A stretch of 23,429 nt of DNA from Eubacteriaceae bacterium. Its GTDB lineage: Bacteria; Bacillota; Clostridia; Eubacteriales; Anaerofustaceae. Positions 13,384 through 20,802 of this stretch are shown here, in pieces; the stretch's first letter is position 1, and the number at the start of each line of letters is the position of its first letter. Under the pieces are notes generated by a model that saw only the letters and a program-made list of their open reading frames with translations, ran no database searches and was not told the origin of the DNA. Location of the stretch: NCBI GenBank assembly GCA_017613995.1, contig JAGACT010000243.1, forward strand, positions 1 through 23,429. Direction: 5' to 3'. The position numbers and the translations under genes were made by a program.

Positions 13384-14595
13384 TCAGTACAGCGAGCGGG
13401 ACTTCGCCGTATAGGCGAAGAGCATGCTGGTAAAGGGCACGCTGAGGGCCACGCCCACCACTGCAGCGGAGATCTTGAAGAACTGGCTGGCGATCTGGTT
13501 GAGGTTCAGGATCTCGTAGACCGGAGTGGAGTATCCGGCGTAGACTATCCACGCGGGCACCACGCTGACCAGGGACGCGAAGAACAGCGACAGCAGGGAA
13601 CGGGAAAGGATGTTGCGGCCGGTATGCATCCCGTAGCGGAAAAGGTCGATGCGGGAGATGTACTGGTTCAGTTCCCTGGCTTCCGCCATCTCGGTGCAGA
13701 TGGTGCAGCTGACGCTCATGGCGGCTCCCAGACTCATCAGCATCGCCAGGGCAAAGGTCAGGCCCGACAGGTCAATGGCGCCGTGTCCCGGCATGTACTG
13801 CAGCAGGCTGAGCTCGCTGTCTCCGAGGCCTGTGAGGTGGGCCGTGTGCTCCGCCAGCAGTCCCATCGAGGAAGCTACCAGCACTGCGATGAAGGTGCCG
13901 GAAAGGGCTATGACCGCCGAACGGGTGAAGCCCAGCTCGTAGAAAATGTTCAGGAATATGATGACAAGGCAGATGGGTATGATCAGTATTATCGGCGAAT
14001 ATCCCTTCAGCATGAAGGGCACGAAGAAGTAGTGATAGCTCAGGCCGAAGATCACCATCGAGACCGCGAAGCGGATACCTGCGGCGAACCCTATGACCAT
14101 TACCACTGCGATGGCGATGATGCCCAGGACGATCAGCTTGTCCACCCGGTAGTAGTCGTAGATATATATATTCTTGATCTCCGAATTCTTGTCGAGCTCG
14201 CAGGCGACCATAACGGTGTCTCCCGCTTCATAGAGCCTGAAGTCGACGCTGCTCTCGAAGGATATCAGGTCGATCTGGTAGACCCTGTTCTTGAAGGGGC
14301 CGGAGACTATCTCCACCATGCACTGCTGGACCACTTCTCCGGTGGTGAGGGTCTCGTCCTCCTTCTGGGTAAGGGTGACGACCTTGACTATCTCAGCCTT
14401 GTAGTAATTGATCTTGGGACCCATGGGCGCCGATGACGGCGCGTTCTCCCCCGCAGGAGGAACAGTCTCATCGGACGAGCCGACATCCTCCGGGGGCGTC
14501 CCGTCGGTGCTCTCCGCGAAAACGGCGGCGGTGGCCGTCAGCGAGCAGAGAACGATCATCATGATAAGCAGTATCGAAAGGTTTCTTCTCAGCAT
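13384..14595 (-). CDS. YibE/F-like multi-pass membrane protein
   Basis: A 403-residue protein with a likely signal peptide (MLRRNLSILL to AVFA, cleavage near 27), a Pro/Ser/Glu-rich linker (28-60), an extracytoplasmic beta-rich domain (about 62-148) and then seven or eight hydrophobic segments. This is the layout of the YibE/F family, common in Firmicutes and without a proven function; transport is only a guess. The domain start INYYKAEIVKVVTL and the end of that domain (ACELDKNSEIKNIYIYDYYR) fit it. The start is supported by AAAGGATC upstream of the ATG. It follows tcdA by 17 bases, apparently in one transcript, and ends at its own terminator. Other divergent members cannot be excluded. Confidence 0.75.
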   Translation of the reverse strand: MLRRNLSILLIMMIVLCSLTATAAVFAESTDGTPPEDVGSSDETVPPAGENAPSSAPMGPKINYYKAEIVKVVTLTQKEDETLTTGEVVQQCMVEIVSGPFKNRVYQIDLISFESSVDFRLYEAGDTVMVACELDKNSEIKNIYIYDYYRVDKLIVLGIIAIAVVMVIGFAAGIRFAVSMVIFGLSYHYFFVPFMLKGYSPIILIIPICLVIIFLNIFYELGFTRSAVIALSGTFIAVLVASSMGLLAEHTAHLTGLGDSELSLLQYMPGHGAIDLSGLTFALAMLMSLGAAMSVSCTICTEMAEARELNQYISRIDLFRYGMHTGRNILSRSLLSLFFASLVSVVPAWIVYAGYSTPVYEILNLNQIASQFFKISAAVVGVALSVPFTSMLFAYTAKSRSLY

Positions 14596-14612
14596 TTTGG
14601 GATCCTTTGCAG

Positions 14613-15305
14613 TTATTCTTGTATTTCAAGCCCGGCGGTGTAAACCACGGCTTCCCTGGCGGCCAGCAGACCGGCGCAGGCGGGGACGAAGCTCATGCTG
14701 GCGGGTACCCTCCGTTTTATCAGCGGCTCCTCCGGGGACCATACGACCTTCAGTGAAGGGATGTTTCTCTCTCTGCAGAGCTTTCTGACGGCTCTGGCCA
14801 GGGGGCAGACGGAGGTGGAATAGATATCGGAGACCCGAAGCAGCTCGGGCTTCAGCTTGTTGCCGGTGCCCATTACGGAGATCTCTGCGATGGAGTGCTC
14901 ATGGCAGCAGGACGCCAGAGCCACCTTGGCGCTGACGTTATCGATCGCGTCTATGACGAAATCGTAGCGGTCCAGCTCCAGCTCGCAGACGTTGTCGGCC
15001 CCGATGAAAAGATCCTTCTGTATCACGAGGGCGTCCGGATTGATGTCCAGTATGCGCATCGCCGTGACTTCGGTCTTTTTCATGCCCACGGTGGAGCGCA
15101 GCGCCCCGATCTGGCGGTTCAGGTTGGACGCGCTGAACGTATCGTGGTCCGCCAGTCCTATGGTGCCGAACCCGCTTCTTGCGCATGCTTCCGCGGCATA
15201 GGAGCCCACGCCCCCGAGGCCTATGATGCAAACCGATGAGGCTCTGAGTTTTTCCAGGGCTTCCTCCCCTATGAGGGAGAGGGTCCTTTCATACATTTCG
15301 TCCAT
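14613..15305 (-). CDS. tcdA: tRNA threonylcarbamoyladenosine dehydratase (TcdA/CsdL, ThiF/E1-like)
   Basis: TcdA uses ATP to cyclise t6A37 in ANN-decoding tRNAs to ct6A. The 230-residue protein has the E1-like nucleotide fold: GLGGVGSYAAEACARSG (29-45), LADHDTFSASNLNRQ (51-65) with the conserved Asp and Asn-X-X-Arg, DFVIDAIDNVSAKVAL, and a C-terminal SFVPACAGLLAAREAV. This short form without the usual CX2C zinc pairs is that of TcdA rather than MoeB or ThiF. The ATG at 15305 lies exactly six bases after a TGA-TATACT extended -10, with no Shine-Dalgarno. An in-frame ATG three codons on (15296) is an alternative. Divergent from whiA. Confidence 0.9.
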   Translation of the reverse strand: MDEMYERTLSLIGEEALEKLRASSVCIIGLGGVGSYAAEACARSGFGTIGLADHDTFSASNLNRQIGALRSTVGMKKTEVTAMRILDINPDALVIQKDLFIGADNVCELELDRYDFVIDAIDNVSAKVALASCCHEHSIAEISVMGTGNKLKPELLRVSDIYSTSVCPLARAVRKLCRERNIPSLKVVWSPEEPLIKRRVPASMSFVPACAGLLAAREAVVYTAGLEIQE

Positions 15306-15320
15306 AGGAAAAGTATATCA
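15306..15320 (-). promoter_or_regulatory. Leaderless promoter of tcdA
   Basis: On the minus strand: TGA-TATACT (15320-15312), TTTCCT (15311-15306), then ATG. The extended -10 places the predicted start point on the A of the start codon. No ribosome binding site is seen upstream. Confidence 0.6.
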
Positions 15321-15345
15321 CAAAGAGGAGCCAAATCCCGTAAGG

Positions 15346-15359
15346 TTGTAAATTAACAA
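15346..15359. promoter_or_regulatory. Imperfect dyad between divergent tcdA and whiA
   Basis: TTGTAAATTAACAA is an inverted repeat with six of seven pairs matching. It lies about 26-39 bases before the whiA start, where a -35 or operator would be. It overlaps one copy of a CAAATCCC direct repeat (15332-15339 and 15357-15364, 25 bases apart). A regulator site for one or both promoters is plausible; no known factor is recognised. Confidence 0.35.
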
Positions 15360-15369
15360 ATCCCAAATA

Positions 15370-15384
15370 TGGTATAATCATTCT
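15370..15384 (+). promoter_or_regulatory. Leaderless promoter of whiA
   Basis: TGG-TATAAT (15370-15378), CATTCT (15379-15384), then ATG at 15385. A perfect extended -10 places the start point on the A of the start codon. No Shine-Dalgarno and no -35 match at 16-18 bases; TTGTAA at 15346 is 21 bases from the hexamer. Confidence 0.65.
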
Positions 15385-16317
15385 ATGAGTTTTAACGAAG
15401 AACTGAAATCAGCTATGGCAAGGCAGGTGCCGGAGGAGATGACGGAATGCACCGCCGCTCTGTACGCCATGGTCTTCTCGTCGTTCAGCCTTTCCATCAG
15501 GGGATTCGGACAGTTCGGGCTGAAATTCGAGAGCACCCAGAGCGTCAGCGCGACCTACGCTTTCAGGCTCATCAAGACCGTGTTCGGCTGTTCGCCGGAG
15601 CTGGTGAAGATAAGGCAGAAAGACAATTTCGGGGAAAAGAACAGATATATACTGAGCATTGACGATTCCGCCCAGACGATGGAGATGCTTCATACCTTCA
15701 ACATGCTGGACAGCGAGGGGACCTACGTCAGCAGCGGCATAGACCGCTCCCTTATGACGTCCCCTGACGATACCCGGGAGTTCCTGAAGGCGATGGTGAT
15801 CGCCTGCGGATATATCTACGAGCCGTCGAAGAGCTTCAGGCTGGAGTTCCGTTTTTCGAACTCGGCCAACGCCGCCTCCTTCATGGAGATGCTTGAGTCG
15901 ACCCTGGGGATAAACGCCCACCTGTGGGAGGCCAGAAGGTCCGCGACGGTCTATATCAAGCGTCTCGATGACATCGTATCGTACCTCGCCGCATGCGGCG
16001 CCGGCAAGTTCGCCCTGGACCTGCAGGACGTGTCCGTGCTCAAGGAGATCCGGGAAGGGGCCCAGAGAGCTGCGAACTGCGACATAGCCAACACCAACAA
16101 GATGATGGAGGCCTCCCGCATACAGATCGCGGCCATCGACGCCATCACGAACGCGGGAAGGCTGGCCCATCTGTCGGAACCCCTCCTCATGGCCGCCAGG
16201 CTCCGTTCCGACAACCCCGAGGCGACCCTGAGCGAACTCAGCAAGATCGCCGGCATAAGCCGGTCCACGCTGGACAAGAGACTGAGAAAAATTATAAAGA
16301 TAGCAGAGGATTTATAG
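15385..16317 (+). CDS. whiA: WhiA, DNA-binding regulator of division/sporulation
   Basis: WhiA combines an N-terminal LAGLIDADG-derived domain without nuclease activity and a C-terminal helix-turn-helix. In Streptomyces it activates sporulation septation genes including ftsZ and ftsK; in Bacillus it affects division and chromosome segregation. The 310-residue protein has the family blocks REFLKAMVIACGYIYEPSKSF, YIKRLDDIVSYLAACGA, ANCDIANTNKMMEAS and the helix-turn-helix TLSELSKIAGISRSTLDKRL (281-300). The usual partners rapZ and yvcK are not upstream; ftsK follows after six bases. The message appears leaderless. I do not see a GACAC WhiA site in its own promoter. Confidence 0.95.
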   Translation: MSFNEELKSAMARQVPEEMTECTAALYAMVFSSFSLSIRGFGQFGLKFESTQSVSATYAFRLIKTVFGCSPELVKIRQKDNFGEKNRYILSIDDSAQTMEMLHTFNMLDSEGTYVSSGIDRSLMTSPDDTREFLKAMVIACGYIYEPSKSFRLEFRFSNSANAASFMEMLESTLGINAHLWEARRSATVYIKRLDDIVSYLAACGAGKFALDLQDVSVLKEIREGAQRAANCDIANTNKMMEASRIQIAAIDAITNAGRLAHLSEPLLMAARLRSDNPEATLSELSKIAGISRSTLDKRLRKIIKIAEDL

Positions 16318-16323
16318 GATCAT

Positions 16324-18945
16324 ATGGCATCGACCGGTAAAAAGAGCGCTTCTTCATCCCGCACATCCCGCACATCCCGCACCTCATCCAGGAGCGGTTC
16401 GTCGGGGAGCCGCCGGACGGCATCATCCAAGAGCCGTCAGACAGCTGCGTCGAAGAGCGCCCAGACAAGAAAACGAAATGAAGAGGACAGAGCCCTCAGG
16501 ACGGAAGTCAGGGGCCTTTTGCTGCTGGCCTTCGCCGTGCTTCTGTGGATATCCCTTTACACGAAGCAGGGGAGCGTGGTGACGGGATTCATTTCCGACT
16601 GGCTCCACCGTCTGTTCGGTTCCATCGGAAGCATATGCCTTCTGACGGCGATGACCCTGAGCGCGGTAAAGAAAATGATCTCAAGGCCCAGGGGCCTCTT
16701 CTGGCTGTACATAGCCGCCGTTTCCGCTGCCTGCACAATATCGGTGTATCTGGACGAATTCGCGGCATATGACGTTTCCGACCCGTTCCTGCTCGTGGAC
16801 ATGTGGCAGACGCCCTCCGCGGGAGGTTTCGTATTTTCCTGCGCCGCGAGGTATCTCAGACACCTGCTGCCTCCGGCTGCCATCTATGTGGCGCTCTCCG
16901 CGCTGCTCATCGCCTCGTTCATATTGGTGTACCGCACCAGTGTGGTCAAGGCCGTTCGTTCGGCGGGGATGAAGGCGAAGGCGACCGCCACCGATCTGAG
17001 GGAAAAGATGGAGGAAAGATCCCGGGAGAGGGTCCTGGAGAGGGCCCGGGAAGGGGGCAAAAGCAGGACCCTGGATTTCGAGAGGGATCAGTCCGCCCCC
17101 GCGAAGAAAAAGAGCTCCGGAAACGATAGCGGCAACATAGACCTGAAGCGCACCAGCACCGTACTGGAGACGAAAAACGGGGACAGGCTCATATACGTCA
17201 GGAAGGGCGCCCTCAAGGGCAGCACCTCCGACGGGAGCGTGACCGTTACGAAGCTGGATGACTTTTCCAGGCAGAAGAGCTCGGCGGCTAAGCCTTCGGT
17301 GAAAAAGCAGACCCCCGAGGAAGTCGGGGAGAGCCTCATCAGGGCGGCAAAGAAAAGACAGGCCGTCAGCGTGCAGACCCACGAGGATGAGAAGAGCCGT
17401 GAGAAAGTCACTGCCGCCGAAAACGACACCGCCCGCGAAGAAGTCACCAGAAAGATCGAGAGCGCGAAAAGCGCGCCGGCCTCACCCAGATACAGATATC
17501 CGTCATACTCCCTTCTGAAGAGCTCTGAGGGCGCCAAAAGCGTTTCCGATGAGAGTGAGCTGAAGGAGACCGCCGTGAACCTTATAAAAGCCCTGGAGGA
17601 TTTCGGCGTGGAGGCAAACATAACCGACGTTACCGTGGGGCCGGCGGTCACCCGTTTCGAACTGACCATACAGAGCGGCACGCGGGTGAAGAAGGTGGCG
17701 GACCTGGCGGACGACATAGCCTATGCCCTGGCTGCCAAGCAGGTCAGGATAGAGGCTCCCATCCCCGGCAAGAGCGCGGTGGGCATTGAGATACCCAACA
17801 AGACCGCCAACACCGTAAGGCTCTCCAGGATCATAAGGGACCGCAAATTCACCCAGAACCGTTCACCCCTCGCCGTCGCGCTGGGGCAGACCCTCACCGG
17901 TGAAACGCTGGTCATGGACATAAAGAGGATGCCCCACATGCTCATCGCCGGAGCTACCGGCAGCGGCAAGTCGGTGTGCATCAACACGATCATAATCTCG
18001 ATCCTCTATCACTCAGCACCCTCCGACGTCAGGCTGATCCTCATCGATCCCAAGATGGTGGAGCTCAACGTCTACAACGGGATACCGCACCTGCTGATCC
18101 CCGTGGTCACCAACCCGAAGGAAGCGGGCGGAGCCCTGGGCTGGGCCGTCCGGGAGATGGAGAGCCGCTACGAACAGTTCAAGGAGAACAAGGTAAAGGA
18201 CATCGACTCCTACAATTCCAGAATGCTTTCCTCGGGCGGAGAAAAGATGGCCCATATCGTGCTCATAATCGATGAGCTCAGCGACCTGATGATGGTGGCA
18301 GCCCAGCAGGTGGAGACCTACATCTGCCGTCTGGCCCAGCTGGCGAGAGCAGCGGGCATCCATCTGGTGCTGGCGACCCAGCGGCCCAGCGTCAACGTCA
18401 TCACCGGTCTTATCAAGGCAAACATCTCCTCCCGTATCGCCTTTGCGGTGACCAGCCAGATCGACTCCAGGACCATCCTGGACCGGGGAGGAGCCGAAAA
18501 GCTCCTGGGCCGCGGAGACATGCTGTACAAACCCATCGAGGAAAACGTGCCCATAAGGGCCCAGTGCGCCTACGTGGACGACGAGGAGATCGAGAACGTG
18601 GTCAGCTTCATCCGGGAATCCAGCGGAGAGGCCACGTACGACGAACAGATCCAGGAAGAGATAAAGGCCAAGGCGGCGGAGAATCCCGCGAAACAGGCCG
18701 TTTCGGAAGATCGGGACGACGACGGGGACGACGACGCACTGATAAAAAAGGCCATGGAGATCGCCTTCCAGAACAAGGGCAGGATATCTACGTCCCTTAT
18801 CCAGAGGAAGCTCAGGGTGGGCTACTCCCGGGCGGGAAGACTGGTGGACGAGATGGAGGAACGGGGATATATAGGGCCGGCGGACGGAAGCAAGCCCCGG
18901 GAAGTTCTTGTGAGCTATGAGGAGATATTCGGCGATGACGAATAA
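16324..18945 (+). CDS. ftsK: DNA translocase FtsK/SpoIIIE
   Basis: This hexameric ATPase pumps chromosomal DNA through the closing septum. The 873-residue protein has a Ser/Thr/Arg/Lys-rich N-terminus (1-55), four hydrophobic segments (about 58-210), a low-complexity charged linker (210-415) and the motor domain. Walker A GATGSGKS is at 543-550, Walker B HIVLIIDE ends at Asp650/Glu651, and LATQRPSVNVITGLIKANI follows. The C-terminal gamma winged-helix domain (about 805-865, QRKLRVGYSRAGRLVDEME) reads polar DNA signals. AGGA at 16316-16319 is a weak, close ribosome site. Whether it acts in vegetative division or sporulation cannot be told. Confidence 0.96.
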   Translation: MASTGKKSASSSRTSRTSRTSSRSGSSGSRRTASSKSRQTAASKSAQTRKRNEEDRALRTEVRGLLLLAFAVLLWISLYTKQGSVVTGFISDWLHRLFGSIGSICLLTAMTLSAVKKMISRPRGLFWLYIAAVSAACTISVYLDEFAAYDVSDPFLLVDMWQTPSAGGFVFSCAARYLRHLLPPAAIYVALSALLIASFILVYRTSVVKAVRSAGMKAKATATDLREKMEERSRERVLERAREGGKSRTLDFERDQSAPAKKKSSGNDSGNIDLKRTSTVLETKNGDRLIYVRKGALKGSTSDGSVTVTKLDDFSRQKSSAAKPSVKKQTPEEVGESLIRAAKKRQAVSVQTHEDEKSREKVTAAENDTAREEVTRKIESAKSAPASPRYRYPSYSLLKSSEGAKSVSDESELKETAVNLIKALEDFGVEANITDVTVGPAVTRFELTIQSGTRVKKVADLADDIAYALAAKQVRIEAPIPGKSAVGIEIPNKTANTVRLSRIIRDRKFTQNRSPLAVALGQTLTGETLVMDIKRMPHMLIAGATGSGKSVCINTIIISILYHSAPSDVRLILIDPKMVELNVYNGIPHLLIPVVTNPKEAGGALGWAVREMESRYEQFKENKVKDIDSYNSRMLSSGGEKMAHIVLIIDELSDLMMVAAQQVETYICRLAQLARAAGIHLVLATQRPSVNVITGLIKANISSRIAFAVTSQIDSRTILDRGGAEKLLGRGDMLYKPIEENVPIRAQCAYVDDEEIENVVSFIRESSGEATYDEQIQEEIKAKAAENPAKQAVSEDRDDDGDDDALIKKAMEIAFQNKGRISTSLIQRKLRVGYSRAGRLVDEMEERGYIGPADGSKPREVLVSYEEIFGDDE
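16360..16386 (+). repeat. 9-base tandem repeat in the 5' end of ftsK
   Basis: CGCACATCC occurs twice in tandem (16360-16368, 16369-16377), followed by a 7/9 copy CGCACCTCA (16378-16386). It encodes repeated Arg-Thr-Ser in the basic N-terminal tail. As nine is a multiple of three, gain or loss of a unit would change tail length without shifting frame. Confidence 0.75.
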
Positions 18946-20254
18946 GACGGTTTACATCCATACGCTGGGCTGCCCCAAGAACGAGGCCGACAGCGAATAC
19001 ATCGCGGCCCTGCTGGACGAGCGGGGATTCATTCCCGTATCGGATCCCGAGGAAGCGGACATAGTGCTCATAAACACCTGCGCCTTCGTGGACGACGCCA
19101 AGGAGGAGAGCGTGGAAGCGATCCTGGAGGCCTGTGCCATGAAGGAGGACCGAAAGGAGCTGAAGATCGGTGTTTTCGGCTGCCTTGCCCAGAGATACGC
19201 CCATGAGCTTAAAAAGGAGATCCCGGAGGCGGACTGGTTCATCGGGACCGGGTCATTCAACGACATAGCCGATATTATTTCCCGGGAAAAGGAAGGGATC
19301 TTCCTCGGGGACATCGACACCCCCCAGGGGGAATTCGGACGCCTTGTGGAATATGACACCCCCTACGCCTACGTCAAGATATCGGAGGGATGCGAGAAGA
19401 ACTGTACCTACTGCATCATCCCGAAGCTGAAGGGGGCCCACCGTTCCAGAAGGATGGAGGACATCCTCGAAGAGGTGCGCTTCCTGACGGAGGAGGAGGG
19501 AAAGAGCGAGATAATCCTGGTGGCTCAGGACACCGCCTATTACGGGACGGACCTGTACGGCAAAAGGATGATCAGTTCCCTGATAAGGCAGATCGCCGGC
19601 ATCGAAGGCGTCAGATGGATACGCCTGCTGTACGTCTATCCCGAGGAAGTGGACGACGAACTCATCGAAACATACAGGGAATGTGAAAAACTGGTAAAGT
19701 ACATAGACATCCCGCTGCAGCACATAAACGACAGGATACTCAGGAGAATGAACCGCCGTACAAGTTCGGAGGAGATAAGGAAGCTGATAGGTACTCTGCG
19801 CAGCGCCGTGCCCGGGATAGCCATCCGTTCGAGCTTCATCACCGGATTCCCCGGGGAGAGCCCGGAGGAAGTGAAGGAGCTGTGCGATTTCCTCCGGGAG
19901 GAAAAGCTCACCAGAGCGGGAGTGTTCTGCTACTCCTGCGAGGAGGGGACGCCCGCAGCCGTGATGCCGGACCAGATACCTCAGGAAGTTAAGGAGGAGC
20001 GCCGCGATATGCTCATGGAGGCCCAGATGGAGGTCTCGGAAGAGATACTGTCCGGCTTTGTGGGCAGGACCCTCACGGTCCTCATCGAGGACGAGGAGGA
20101 GGGATTGTATACCGGCCGCAGCTATCTGGACAGCCCGGAGATAGACGGTGCGGTCTACGTGAAAAGCGATAAAGAACTGGAATTCAACCGATACTATGAA
20201 GTCCTTATAACGGATTCTACAGAATATGACCTATGGGGAGAAACAAAAGAATGA
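18935..20254 (+). CDS. rimO: Ribosomal protein S12 methylthiotransferase RimO
   Basis: RimO is a radical-SAM enzyme that adds a methylthio group to an aspartate of S12. With the ATG at 18935 the protein has 439 residues. Cys13, Cys49 and Cys83 (LGCPKNEADSE, INTCAF, FGCLAQR) bind the auxiliary iron-sulfur cluster; Cys153, Cys157 and Cys160 (SEGCEKNCTYC) bind the SAM cluster. A C-terminal TRAM domain covers about 375-435. LGCPKN-X-X-DSE separates it from MiaB. GAGGAG at 18919-18924 serves this start; an upstream ATG at 18917 has no site. It overlaps ftsK by 11 bases. ftsK-rimO-pgsA-cinA-recA is a common Firmicute order. Confidence 0.94.
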   Translation: MTNKTVYIHTLGCPKNEADSEYIAALLDERGFIPVSDPEEADIVLINTCAFVDDAKEESVEAILEACAMKEDRKELKIGVFGCLAQRYAHELKKEIPEADWFIGTGSFNDIADIISREKEGIFLGDIDTPQGEFGRLVEYDTPYAYVKISEGCEKNCTYCIIPKLKGAHRSRRMEDILEEVRFLTEEEGKSEIILVAQDTAYYGTDLYGKRMISSLIRQIAGIEGVRWIRLLYVYPEEVDDELIETYRECEKLVKYIDIPLQHINDRILRRMNRRTSSEEIRKLIGTLRSAVPGIAIRSSFITGFPGESPEEVKELCDFLREEKLTRAGVFCYSCEEGTPAAVMPDQIPQEVKEERRDMLMEAQMEVSEEILSGFVGRTLTVLIEDEEEGLYTGRSYLDSPEIDGAVYVKSDKELEFNRYYEVLITDSTEYDLWGETKE

Positions 20255-20802
20255 AGATCAACAAAAACCTGCCCAATCAGCTTACCACCCTCAGGATGAT
20301 ACTGGTGCCCGTTTACGCTGTGCTGTTCCTTACGGGACACATCTATATCGCGGGAGCGGTATTCATCGTGGCATCCCTTACGGACTACCTGGACGGCAAT
20401 ATCGCCAGGAAGTACAATCTCGTCAGCGATTACGGAAAGTTCGCCGATCCCGTGGCGGACAAGATCCTGGTGCTCACCGCCGTTATCCTGTTCTGTGAAG
20501 CCGGCAGAGTCCCCGGCTGGAGCGTCGTGATAATGGTGTCCCGGGAGATCATCGTGATGGCCCTTCGGAACATGGCGGTGCTCAAGGACAGGGTCCTGGC
20601 CGCGGACATCTTCGGAAAGATCAAGACCATGCTTCAGATGTGCGCTCTGGTGCTGATGCACTACGACATGCTGATGGATCCTCTGCCCCTGATATCCGAC
20701 GTGCTTTACTACGCCTCCGTGTTCTTTACGGTCCTCAGCGGCGCGAACTACCTGATCAAGAACAGGGACGTTATCAGCTATGACAGCTCCGATCAGAACT
20801 AG
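20251..20802 (+). CDS. pgsA: CDP-diacylglycerol-glycerol-3-phosphate 3-phosphatidyltransferase
   Basis: PgsA makes phosphatidylglycerol phosphate from CDP-diacylglycerol and glycerol-3-phosphate at the membrane. From the ATG at 20251 (four-base ATGA overlap with rimO, GGGGAG at 20235-20240) the protein has 183 residues. The CDP-alcohol transferase motif D-G-X2-A-R-X8-G-X3-D-X3-D is complete: Asp48, Gly49, Ala52, Arg53, Gly62, Asp66, Asp70. The start NLPNQLTTLRMILVP is typical. About five or six hydrophobic segments follow. An ATG at 20233 inside rimO is a less likely start. Confidence 0.94.
   Translation: MKINKNLPNQLTTLRMILVPVYAVLFLTGHIYIAGAVFIVASLTDYLDGNIARKYNLVSDYGKFADPVADKILVLTAVILFCEAGRVPGWSVVIMVSREIIVMALRNMAVLKDRVLAADIFGKIKTMLQMCALVLMHYDMLMDPLPLISDVLYYASVFFTVLSGANYLIKNRDVISYDSSDQN

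Noticed and set aside
16312..16323. Leaderless promoter directly before ftsK
   Set aside because: TTATAG six bases before the ATG lacks the final T of a -10 and the TGN extension; a weak AGGA site and a six-base gap to whiA favour coupled translation.
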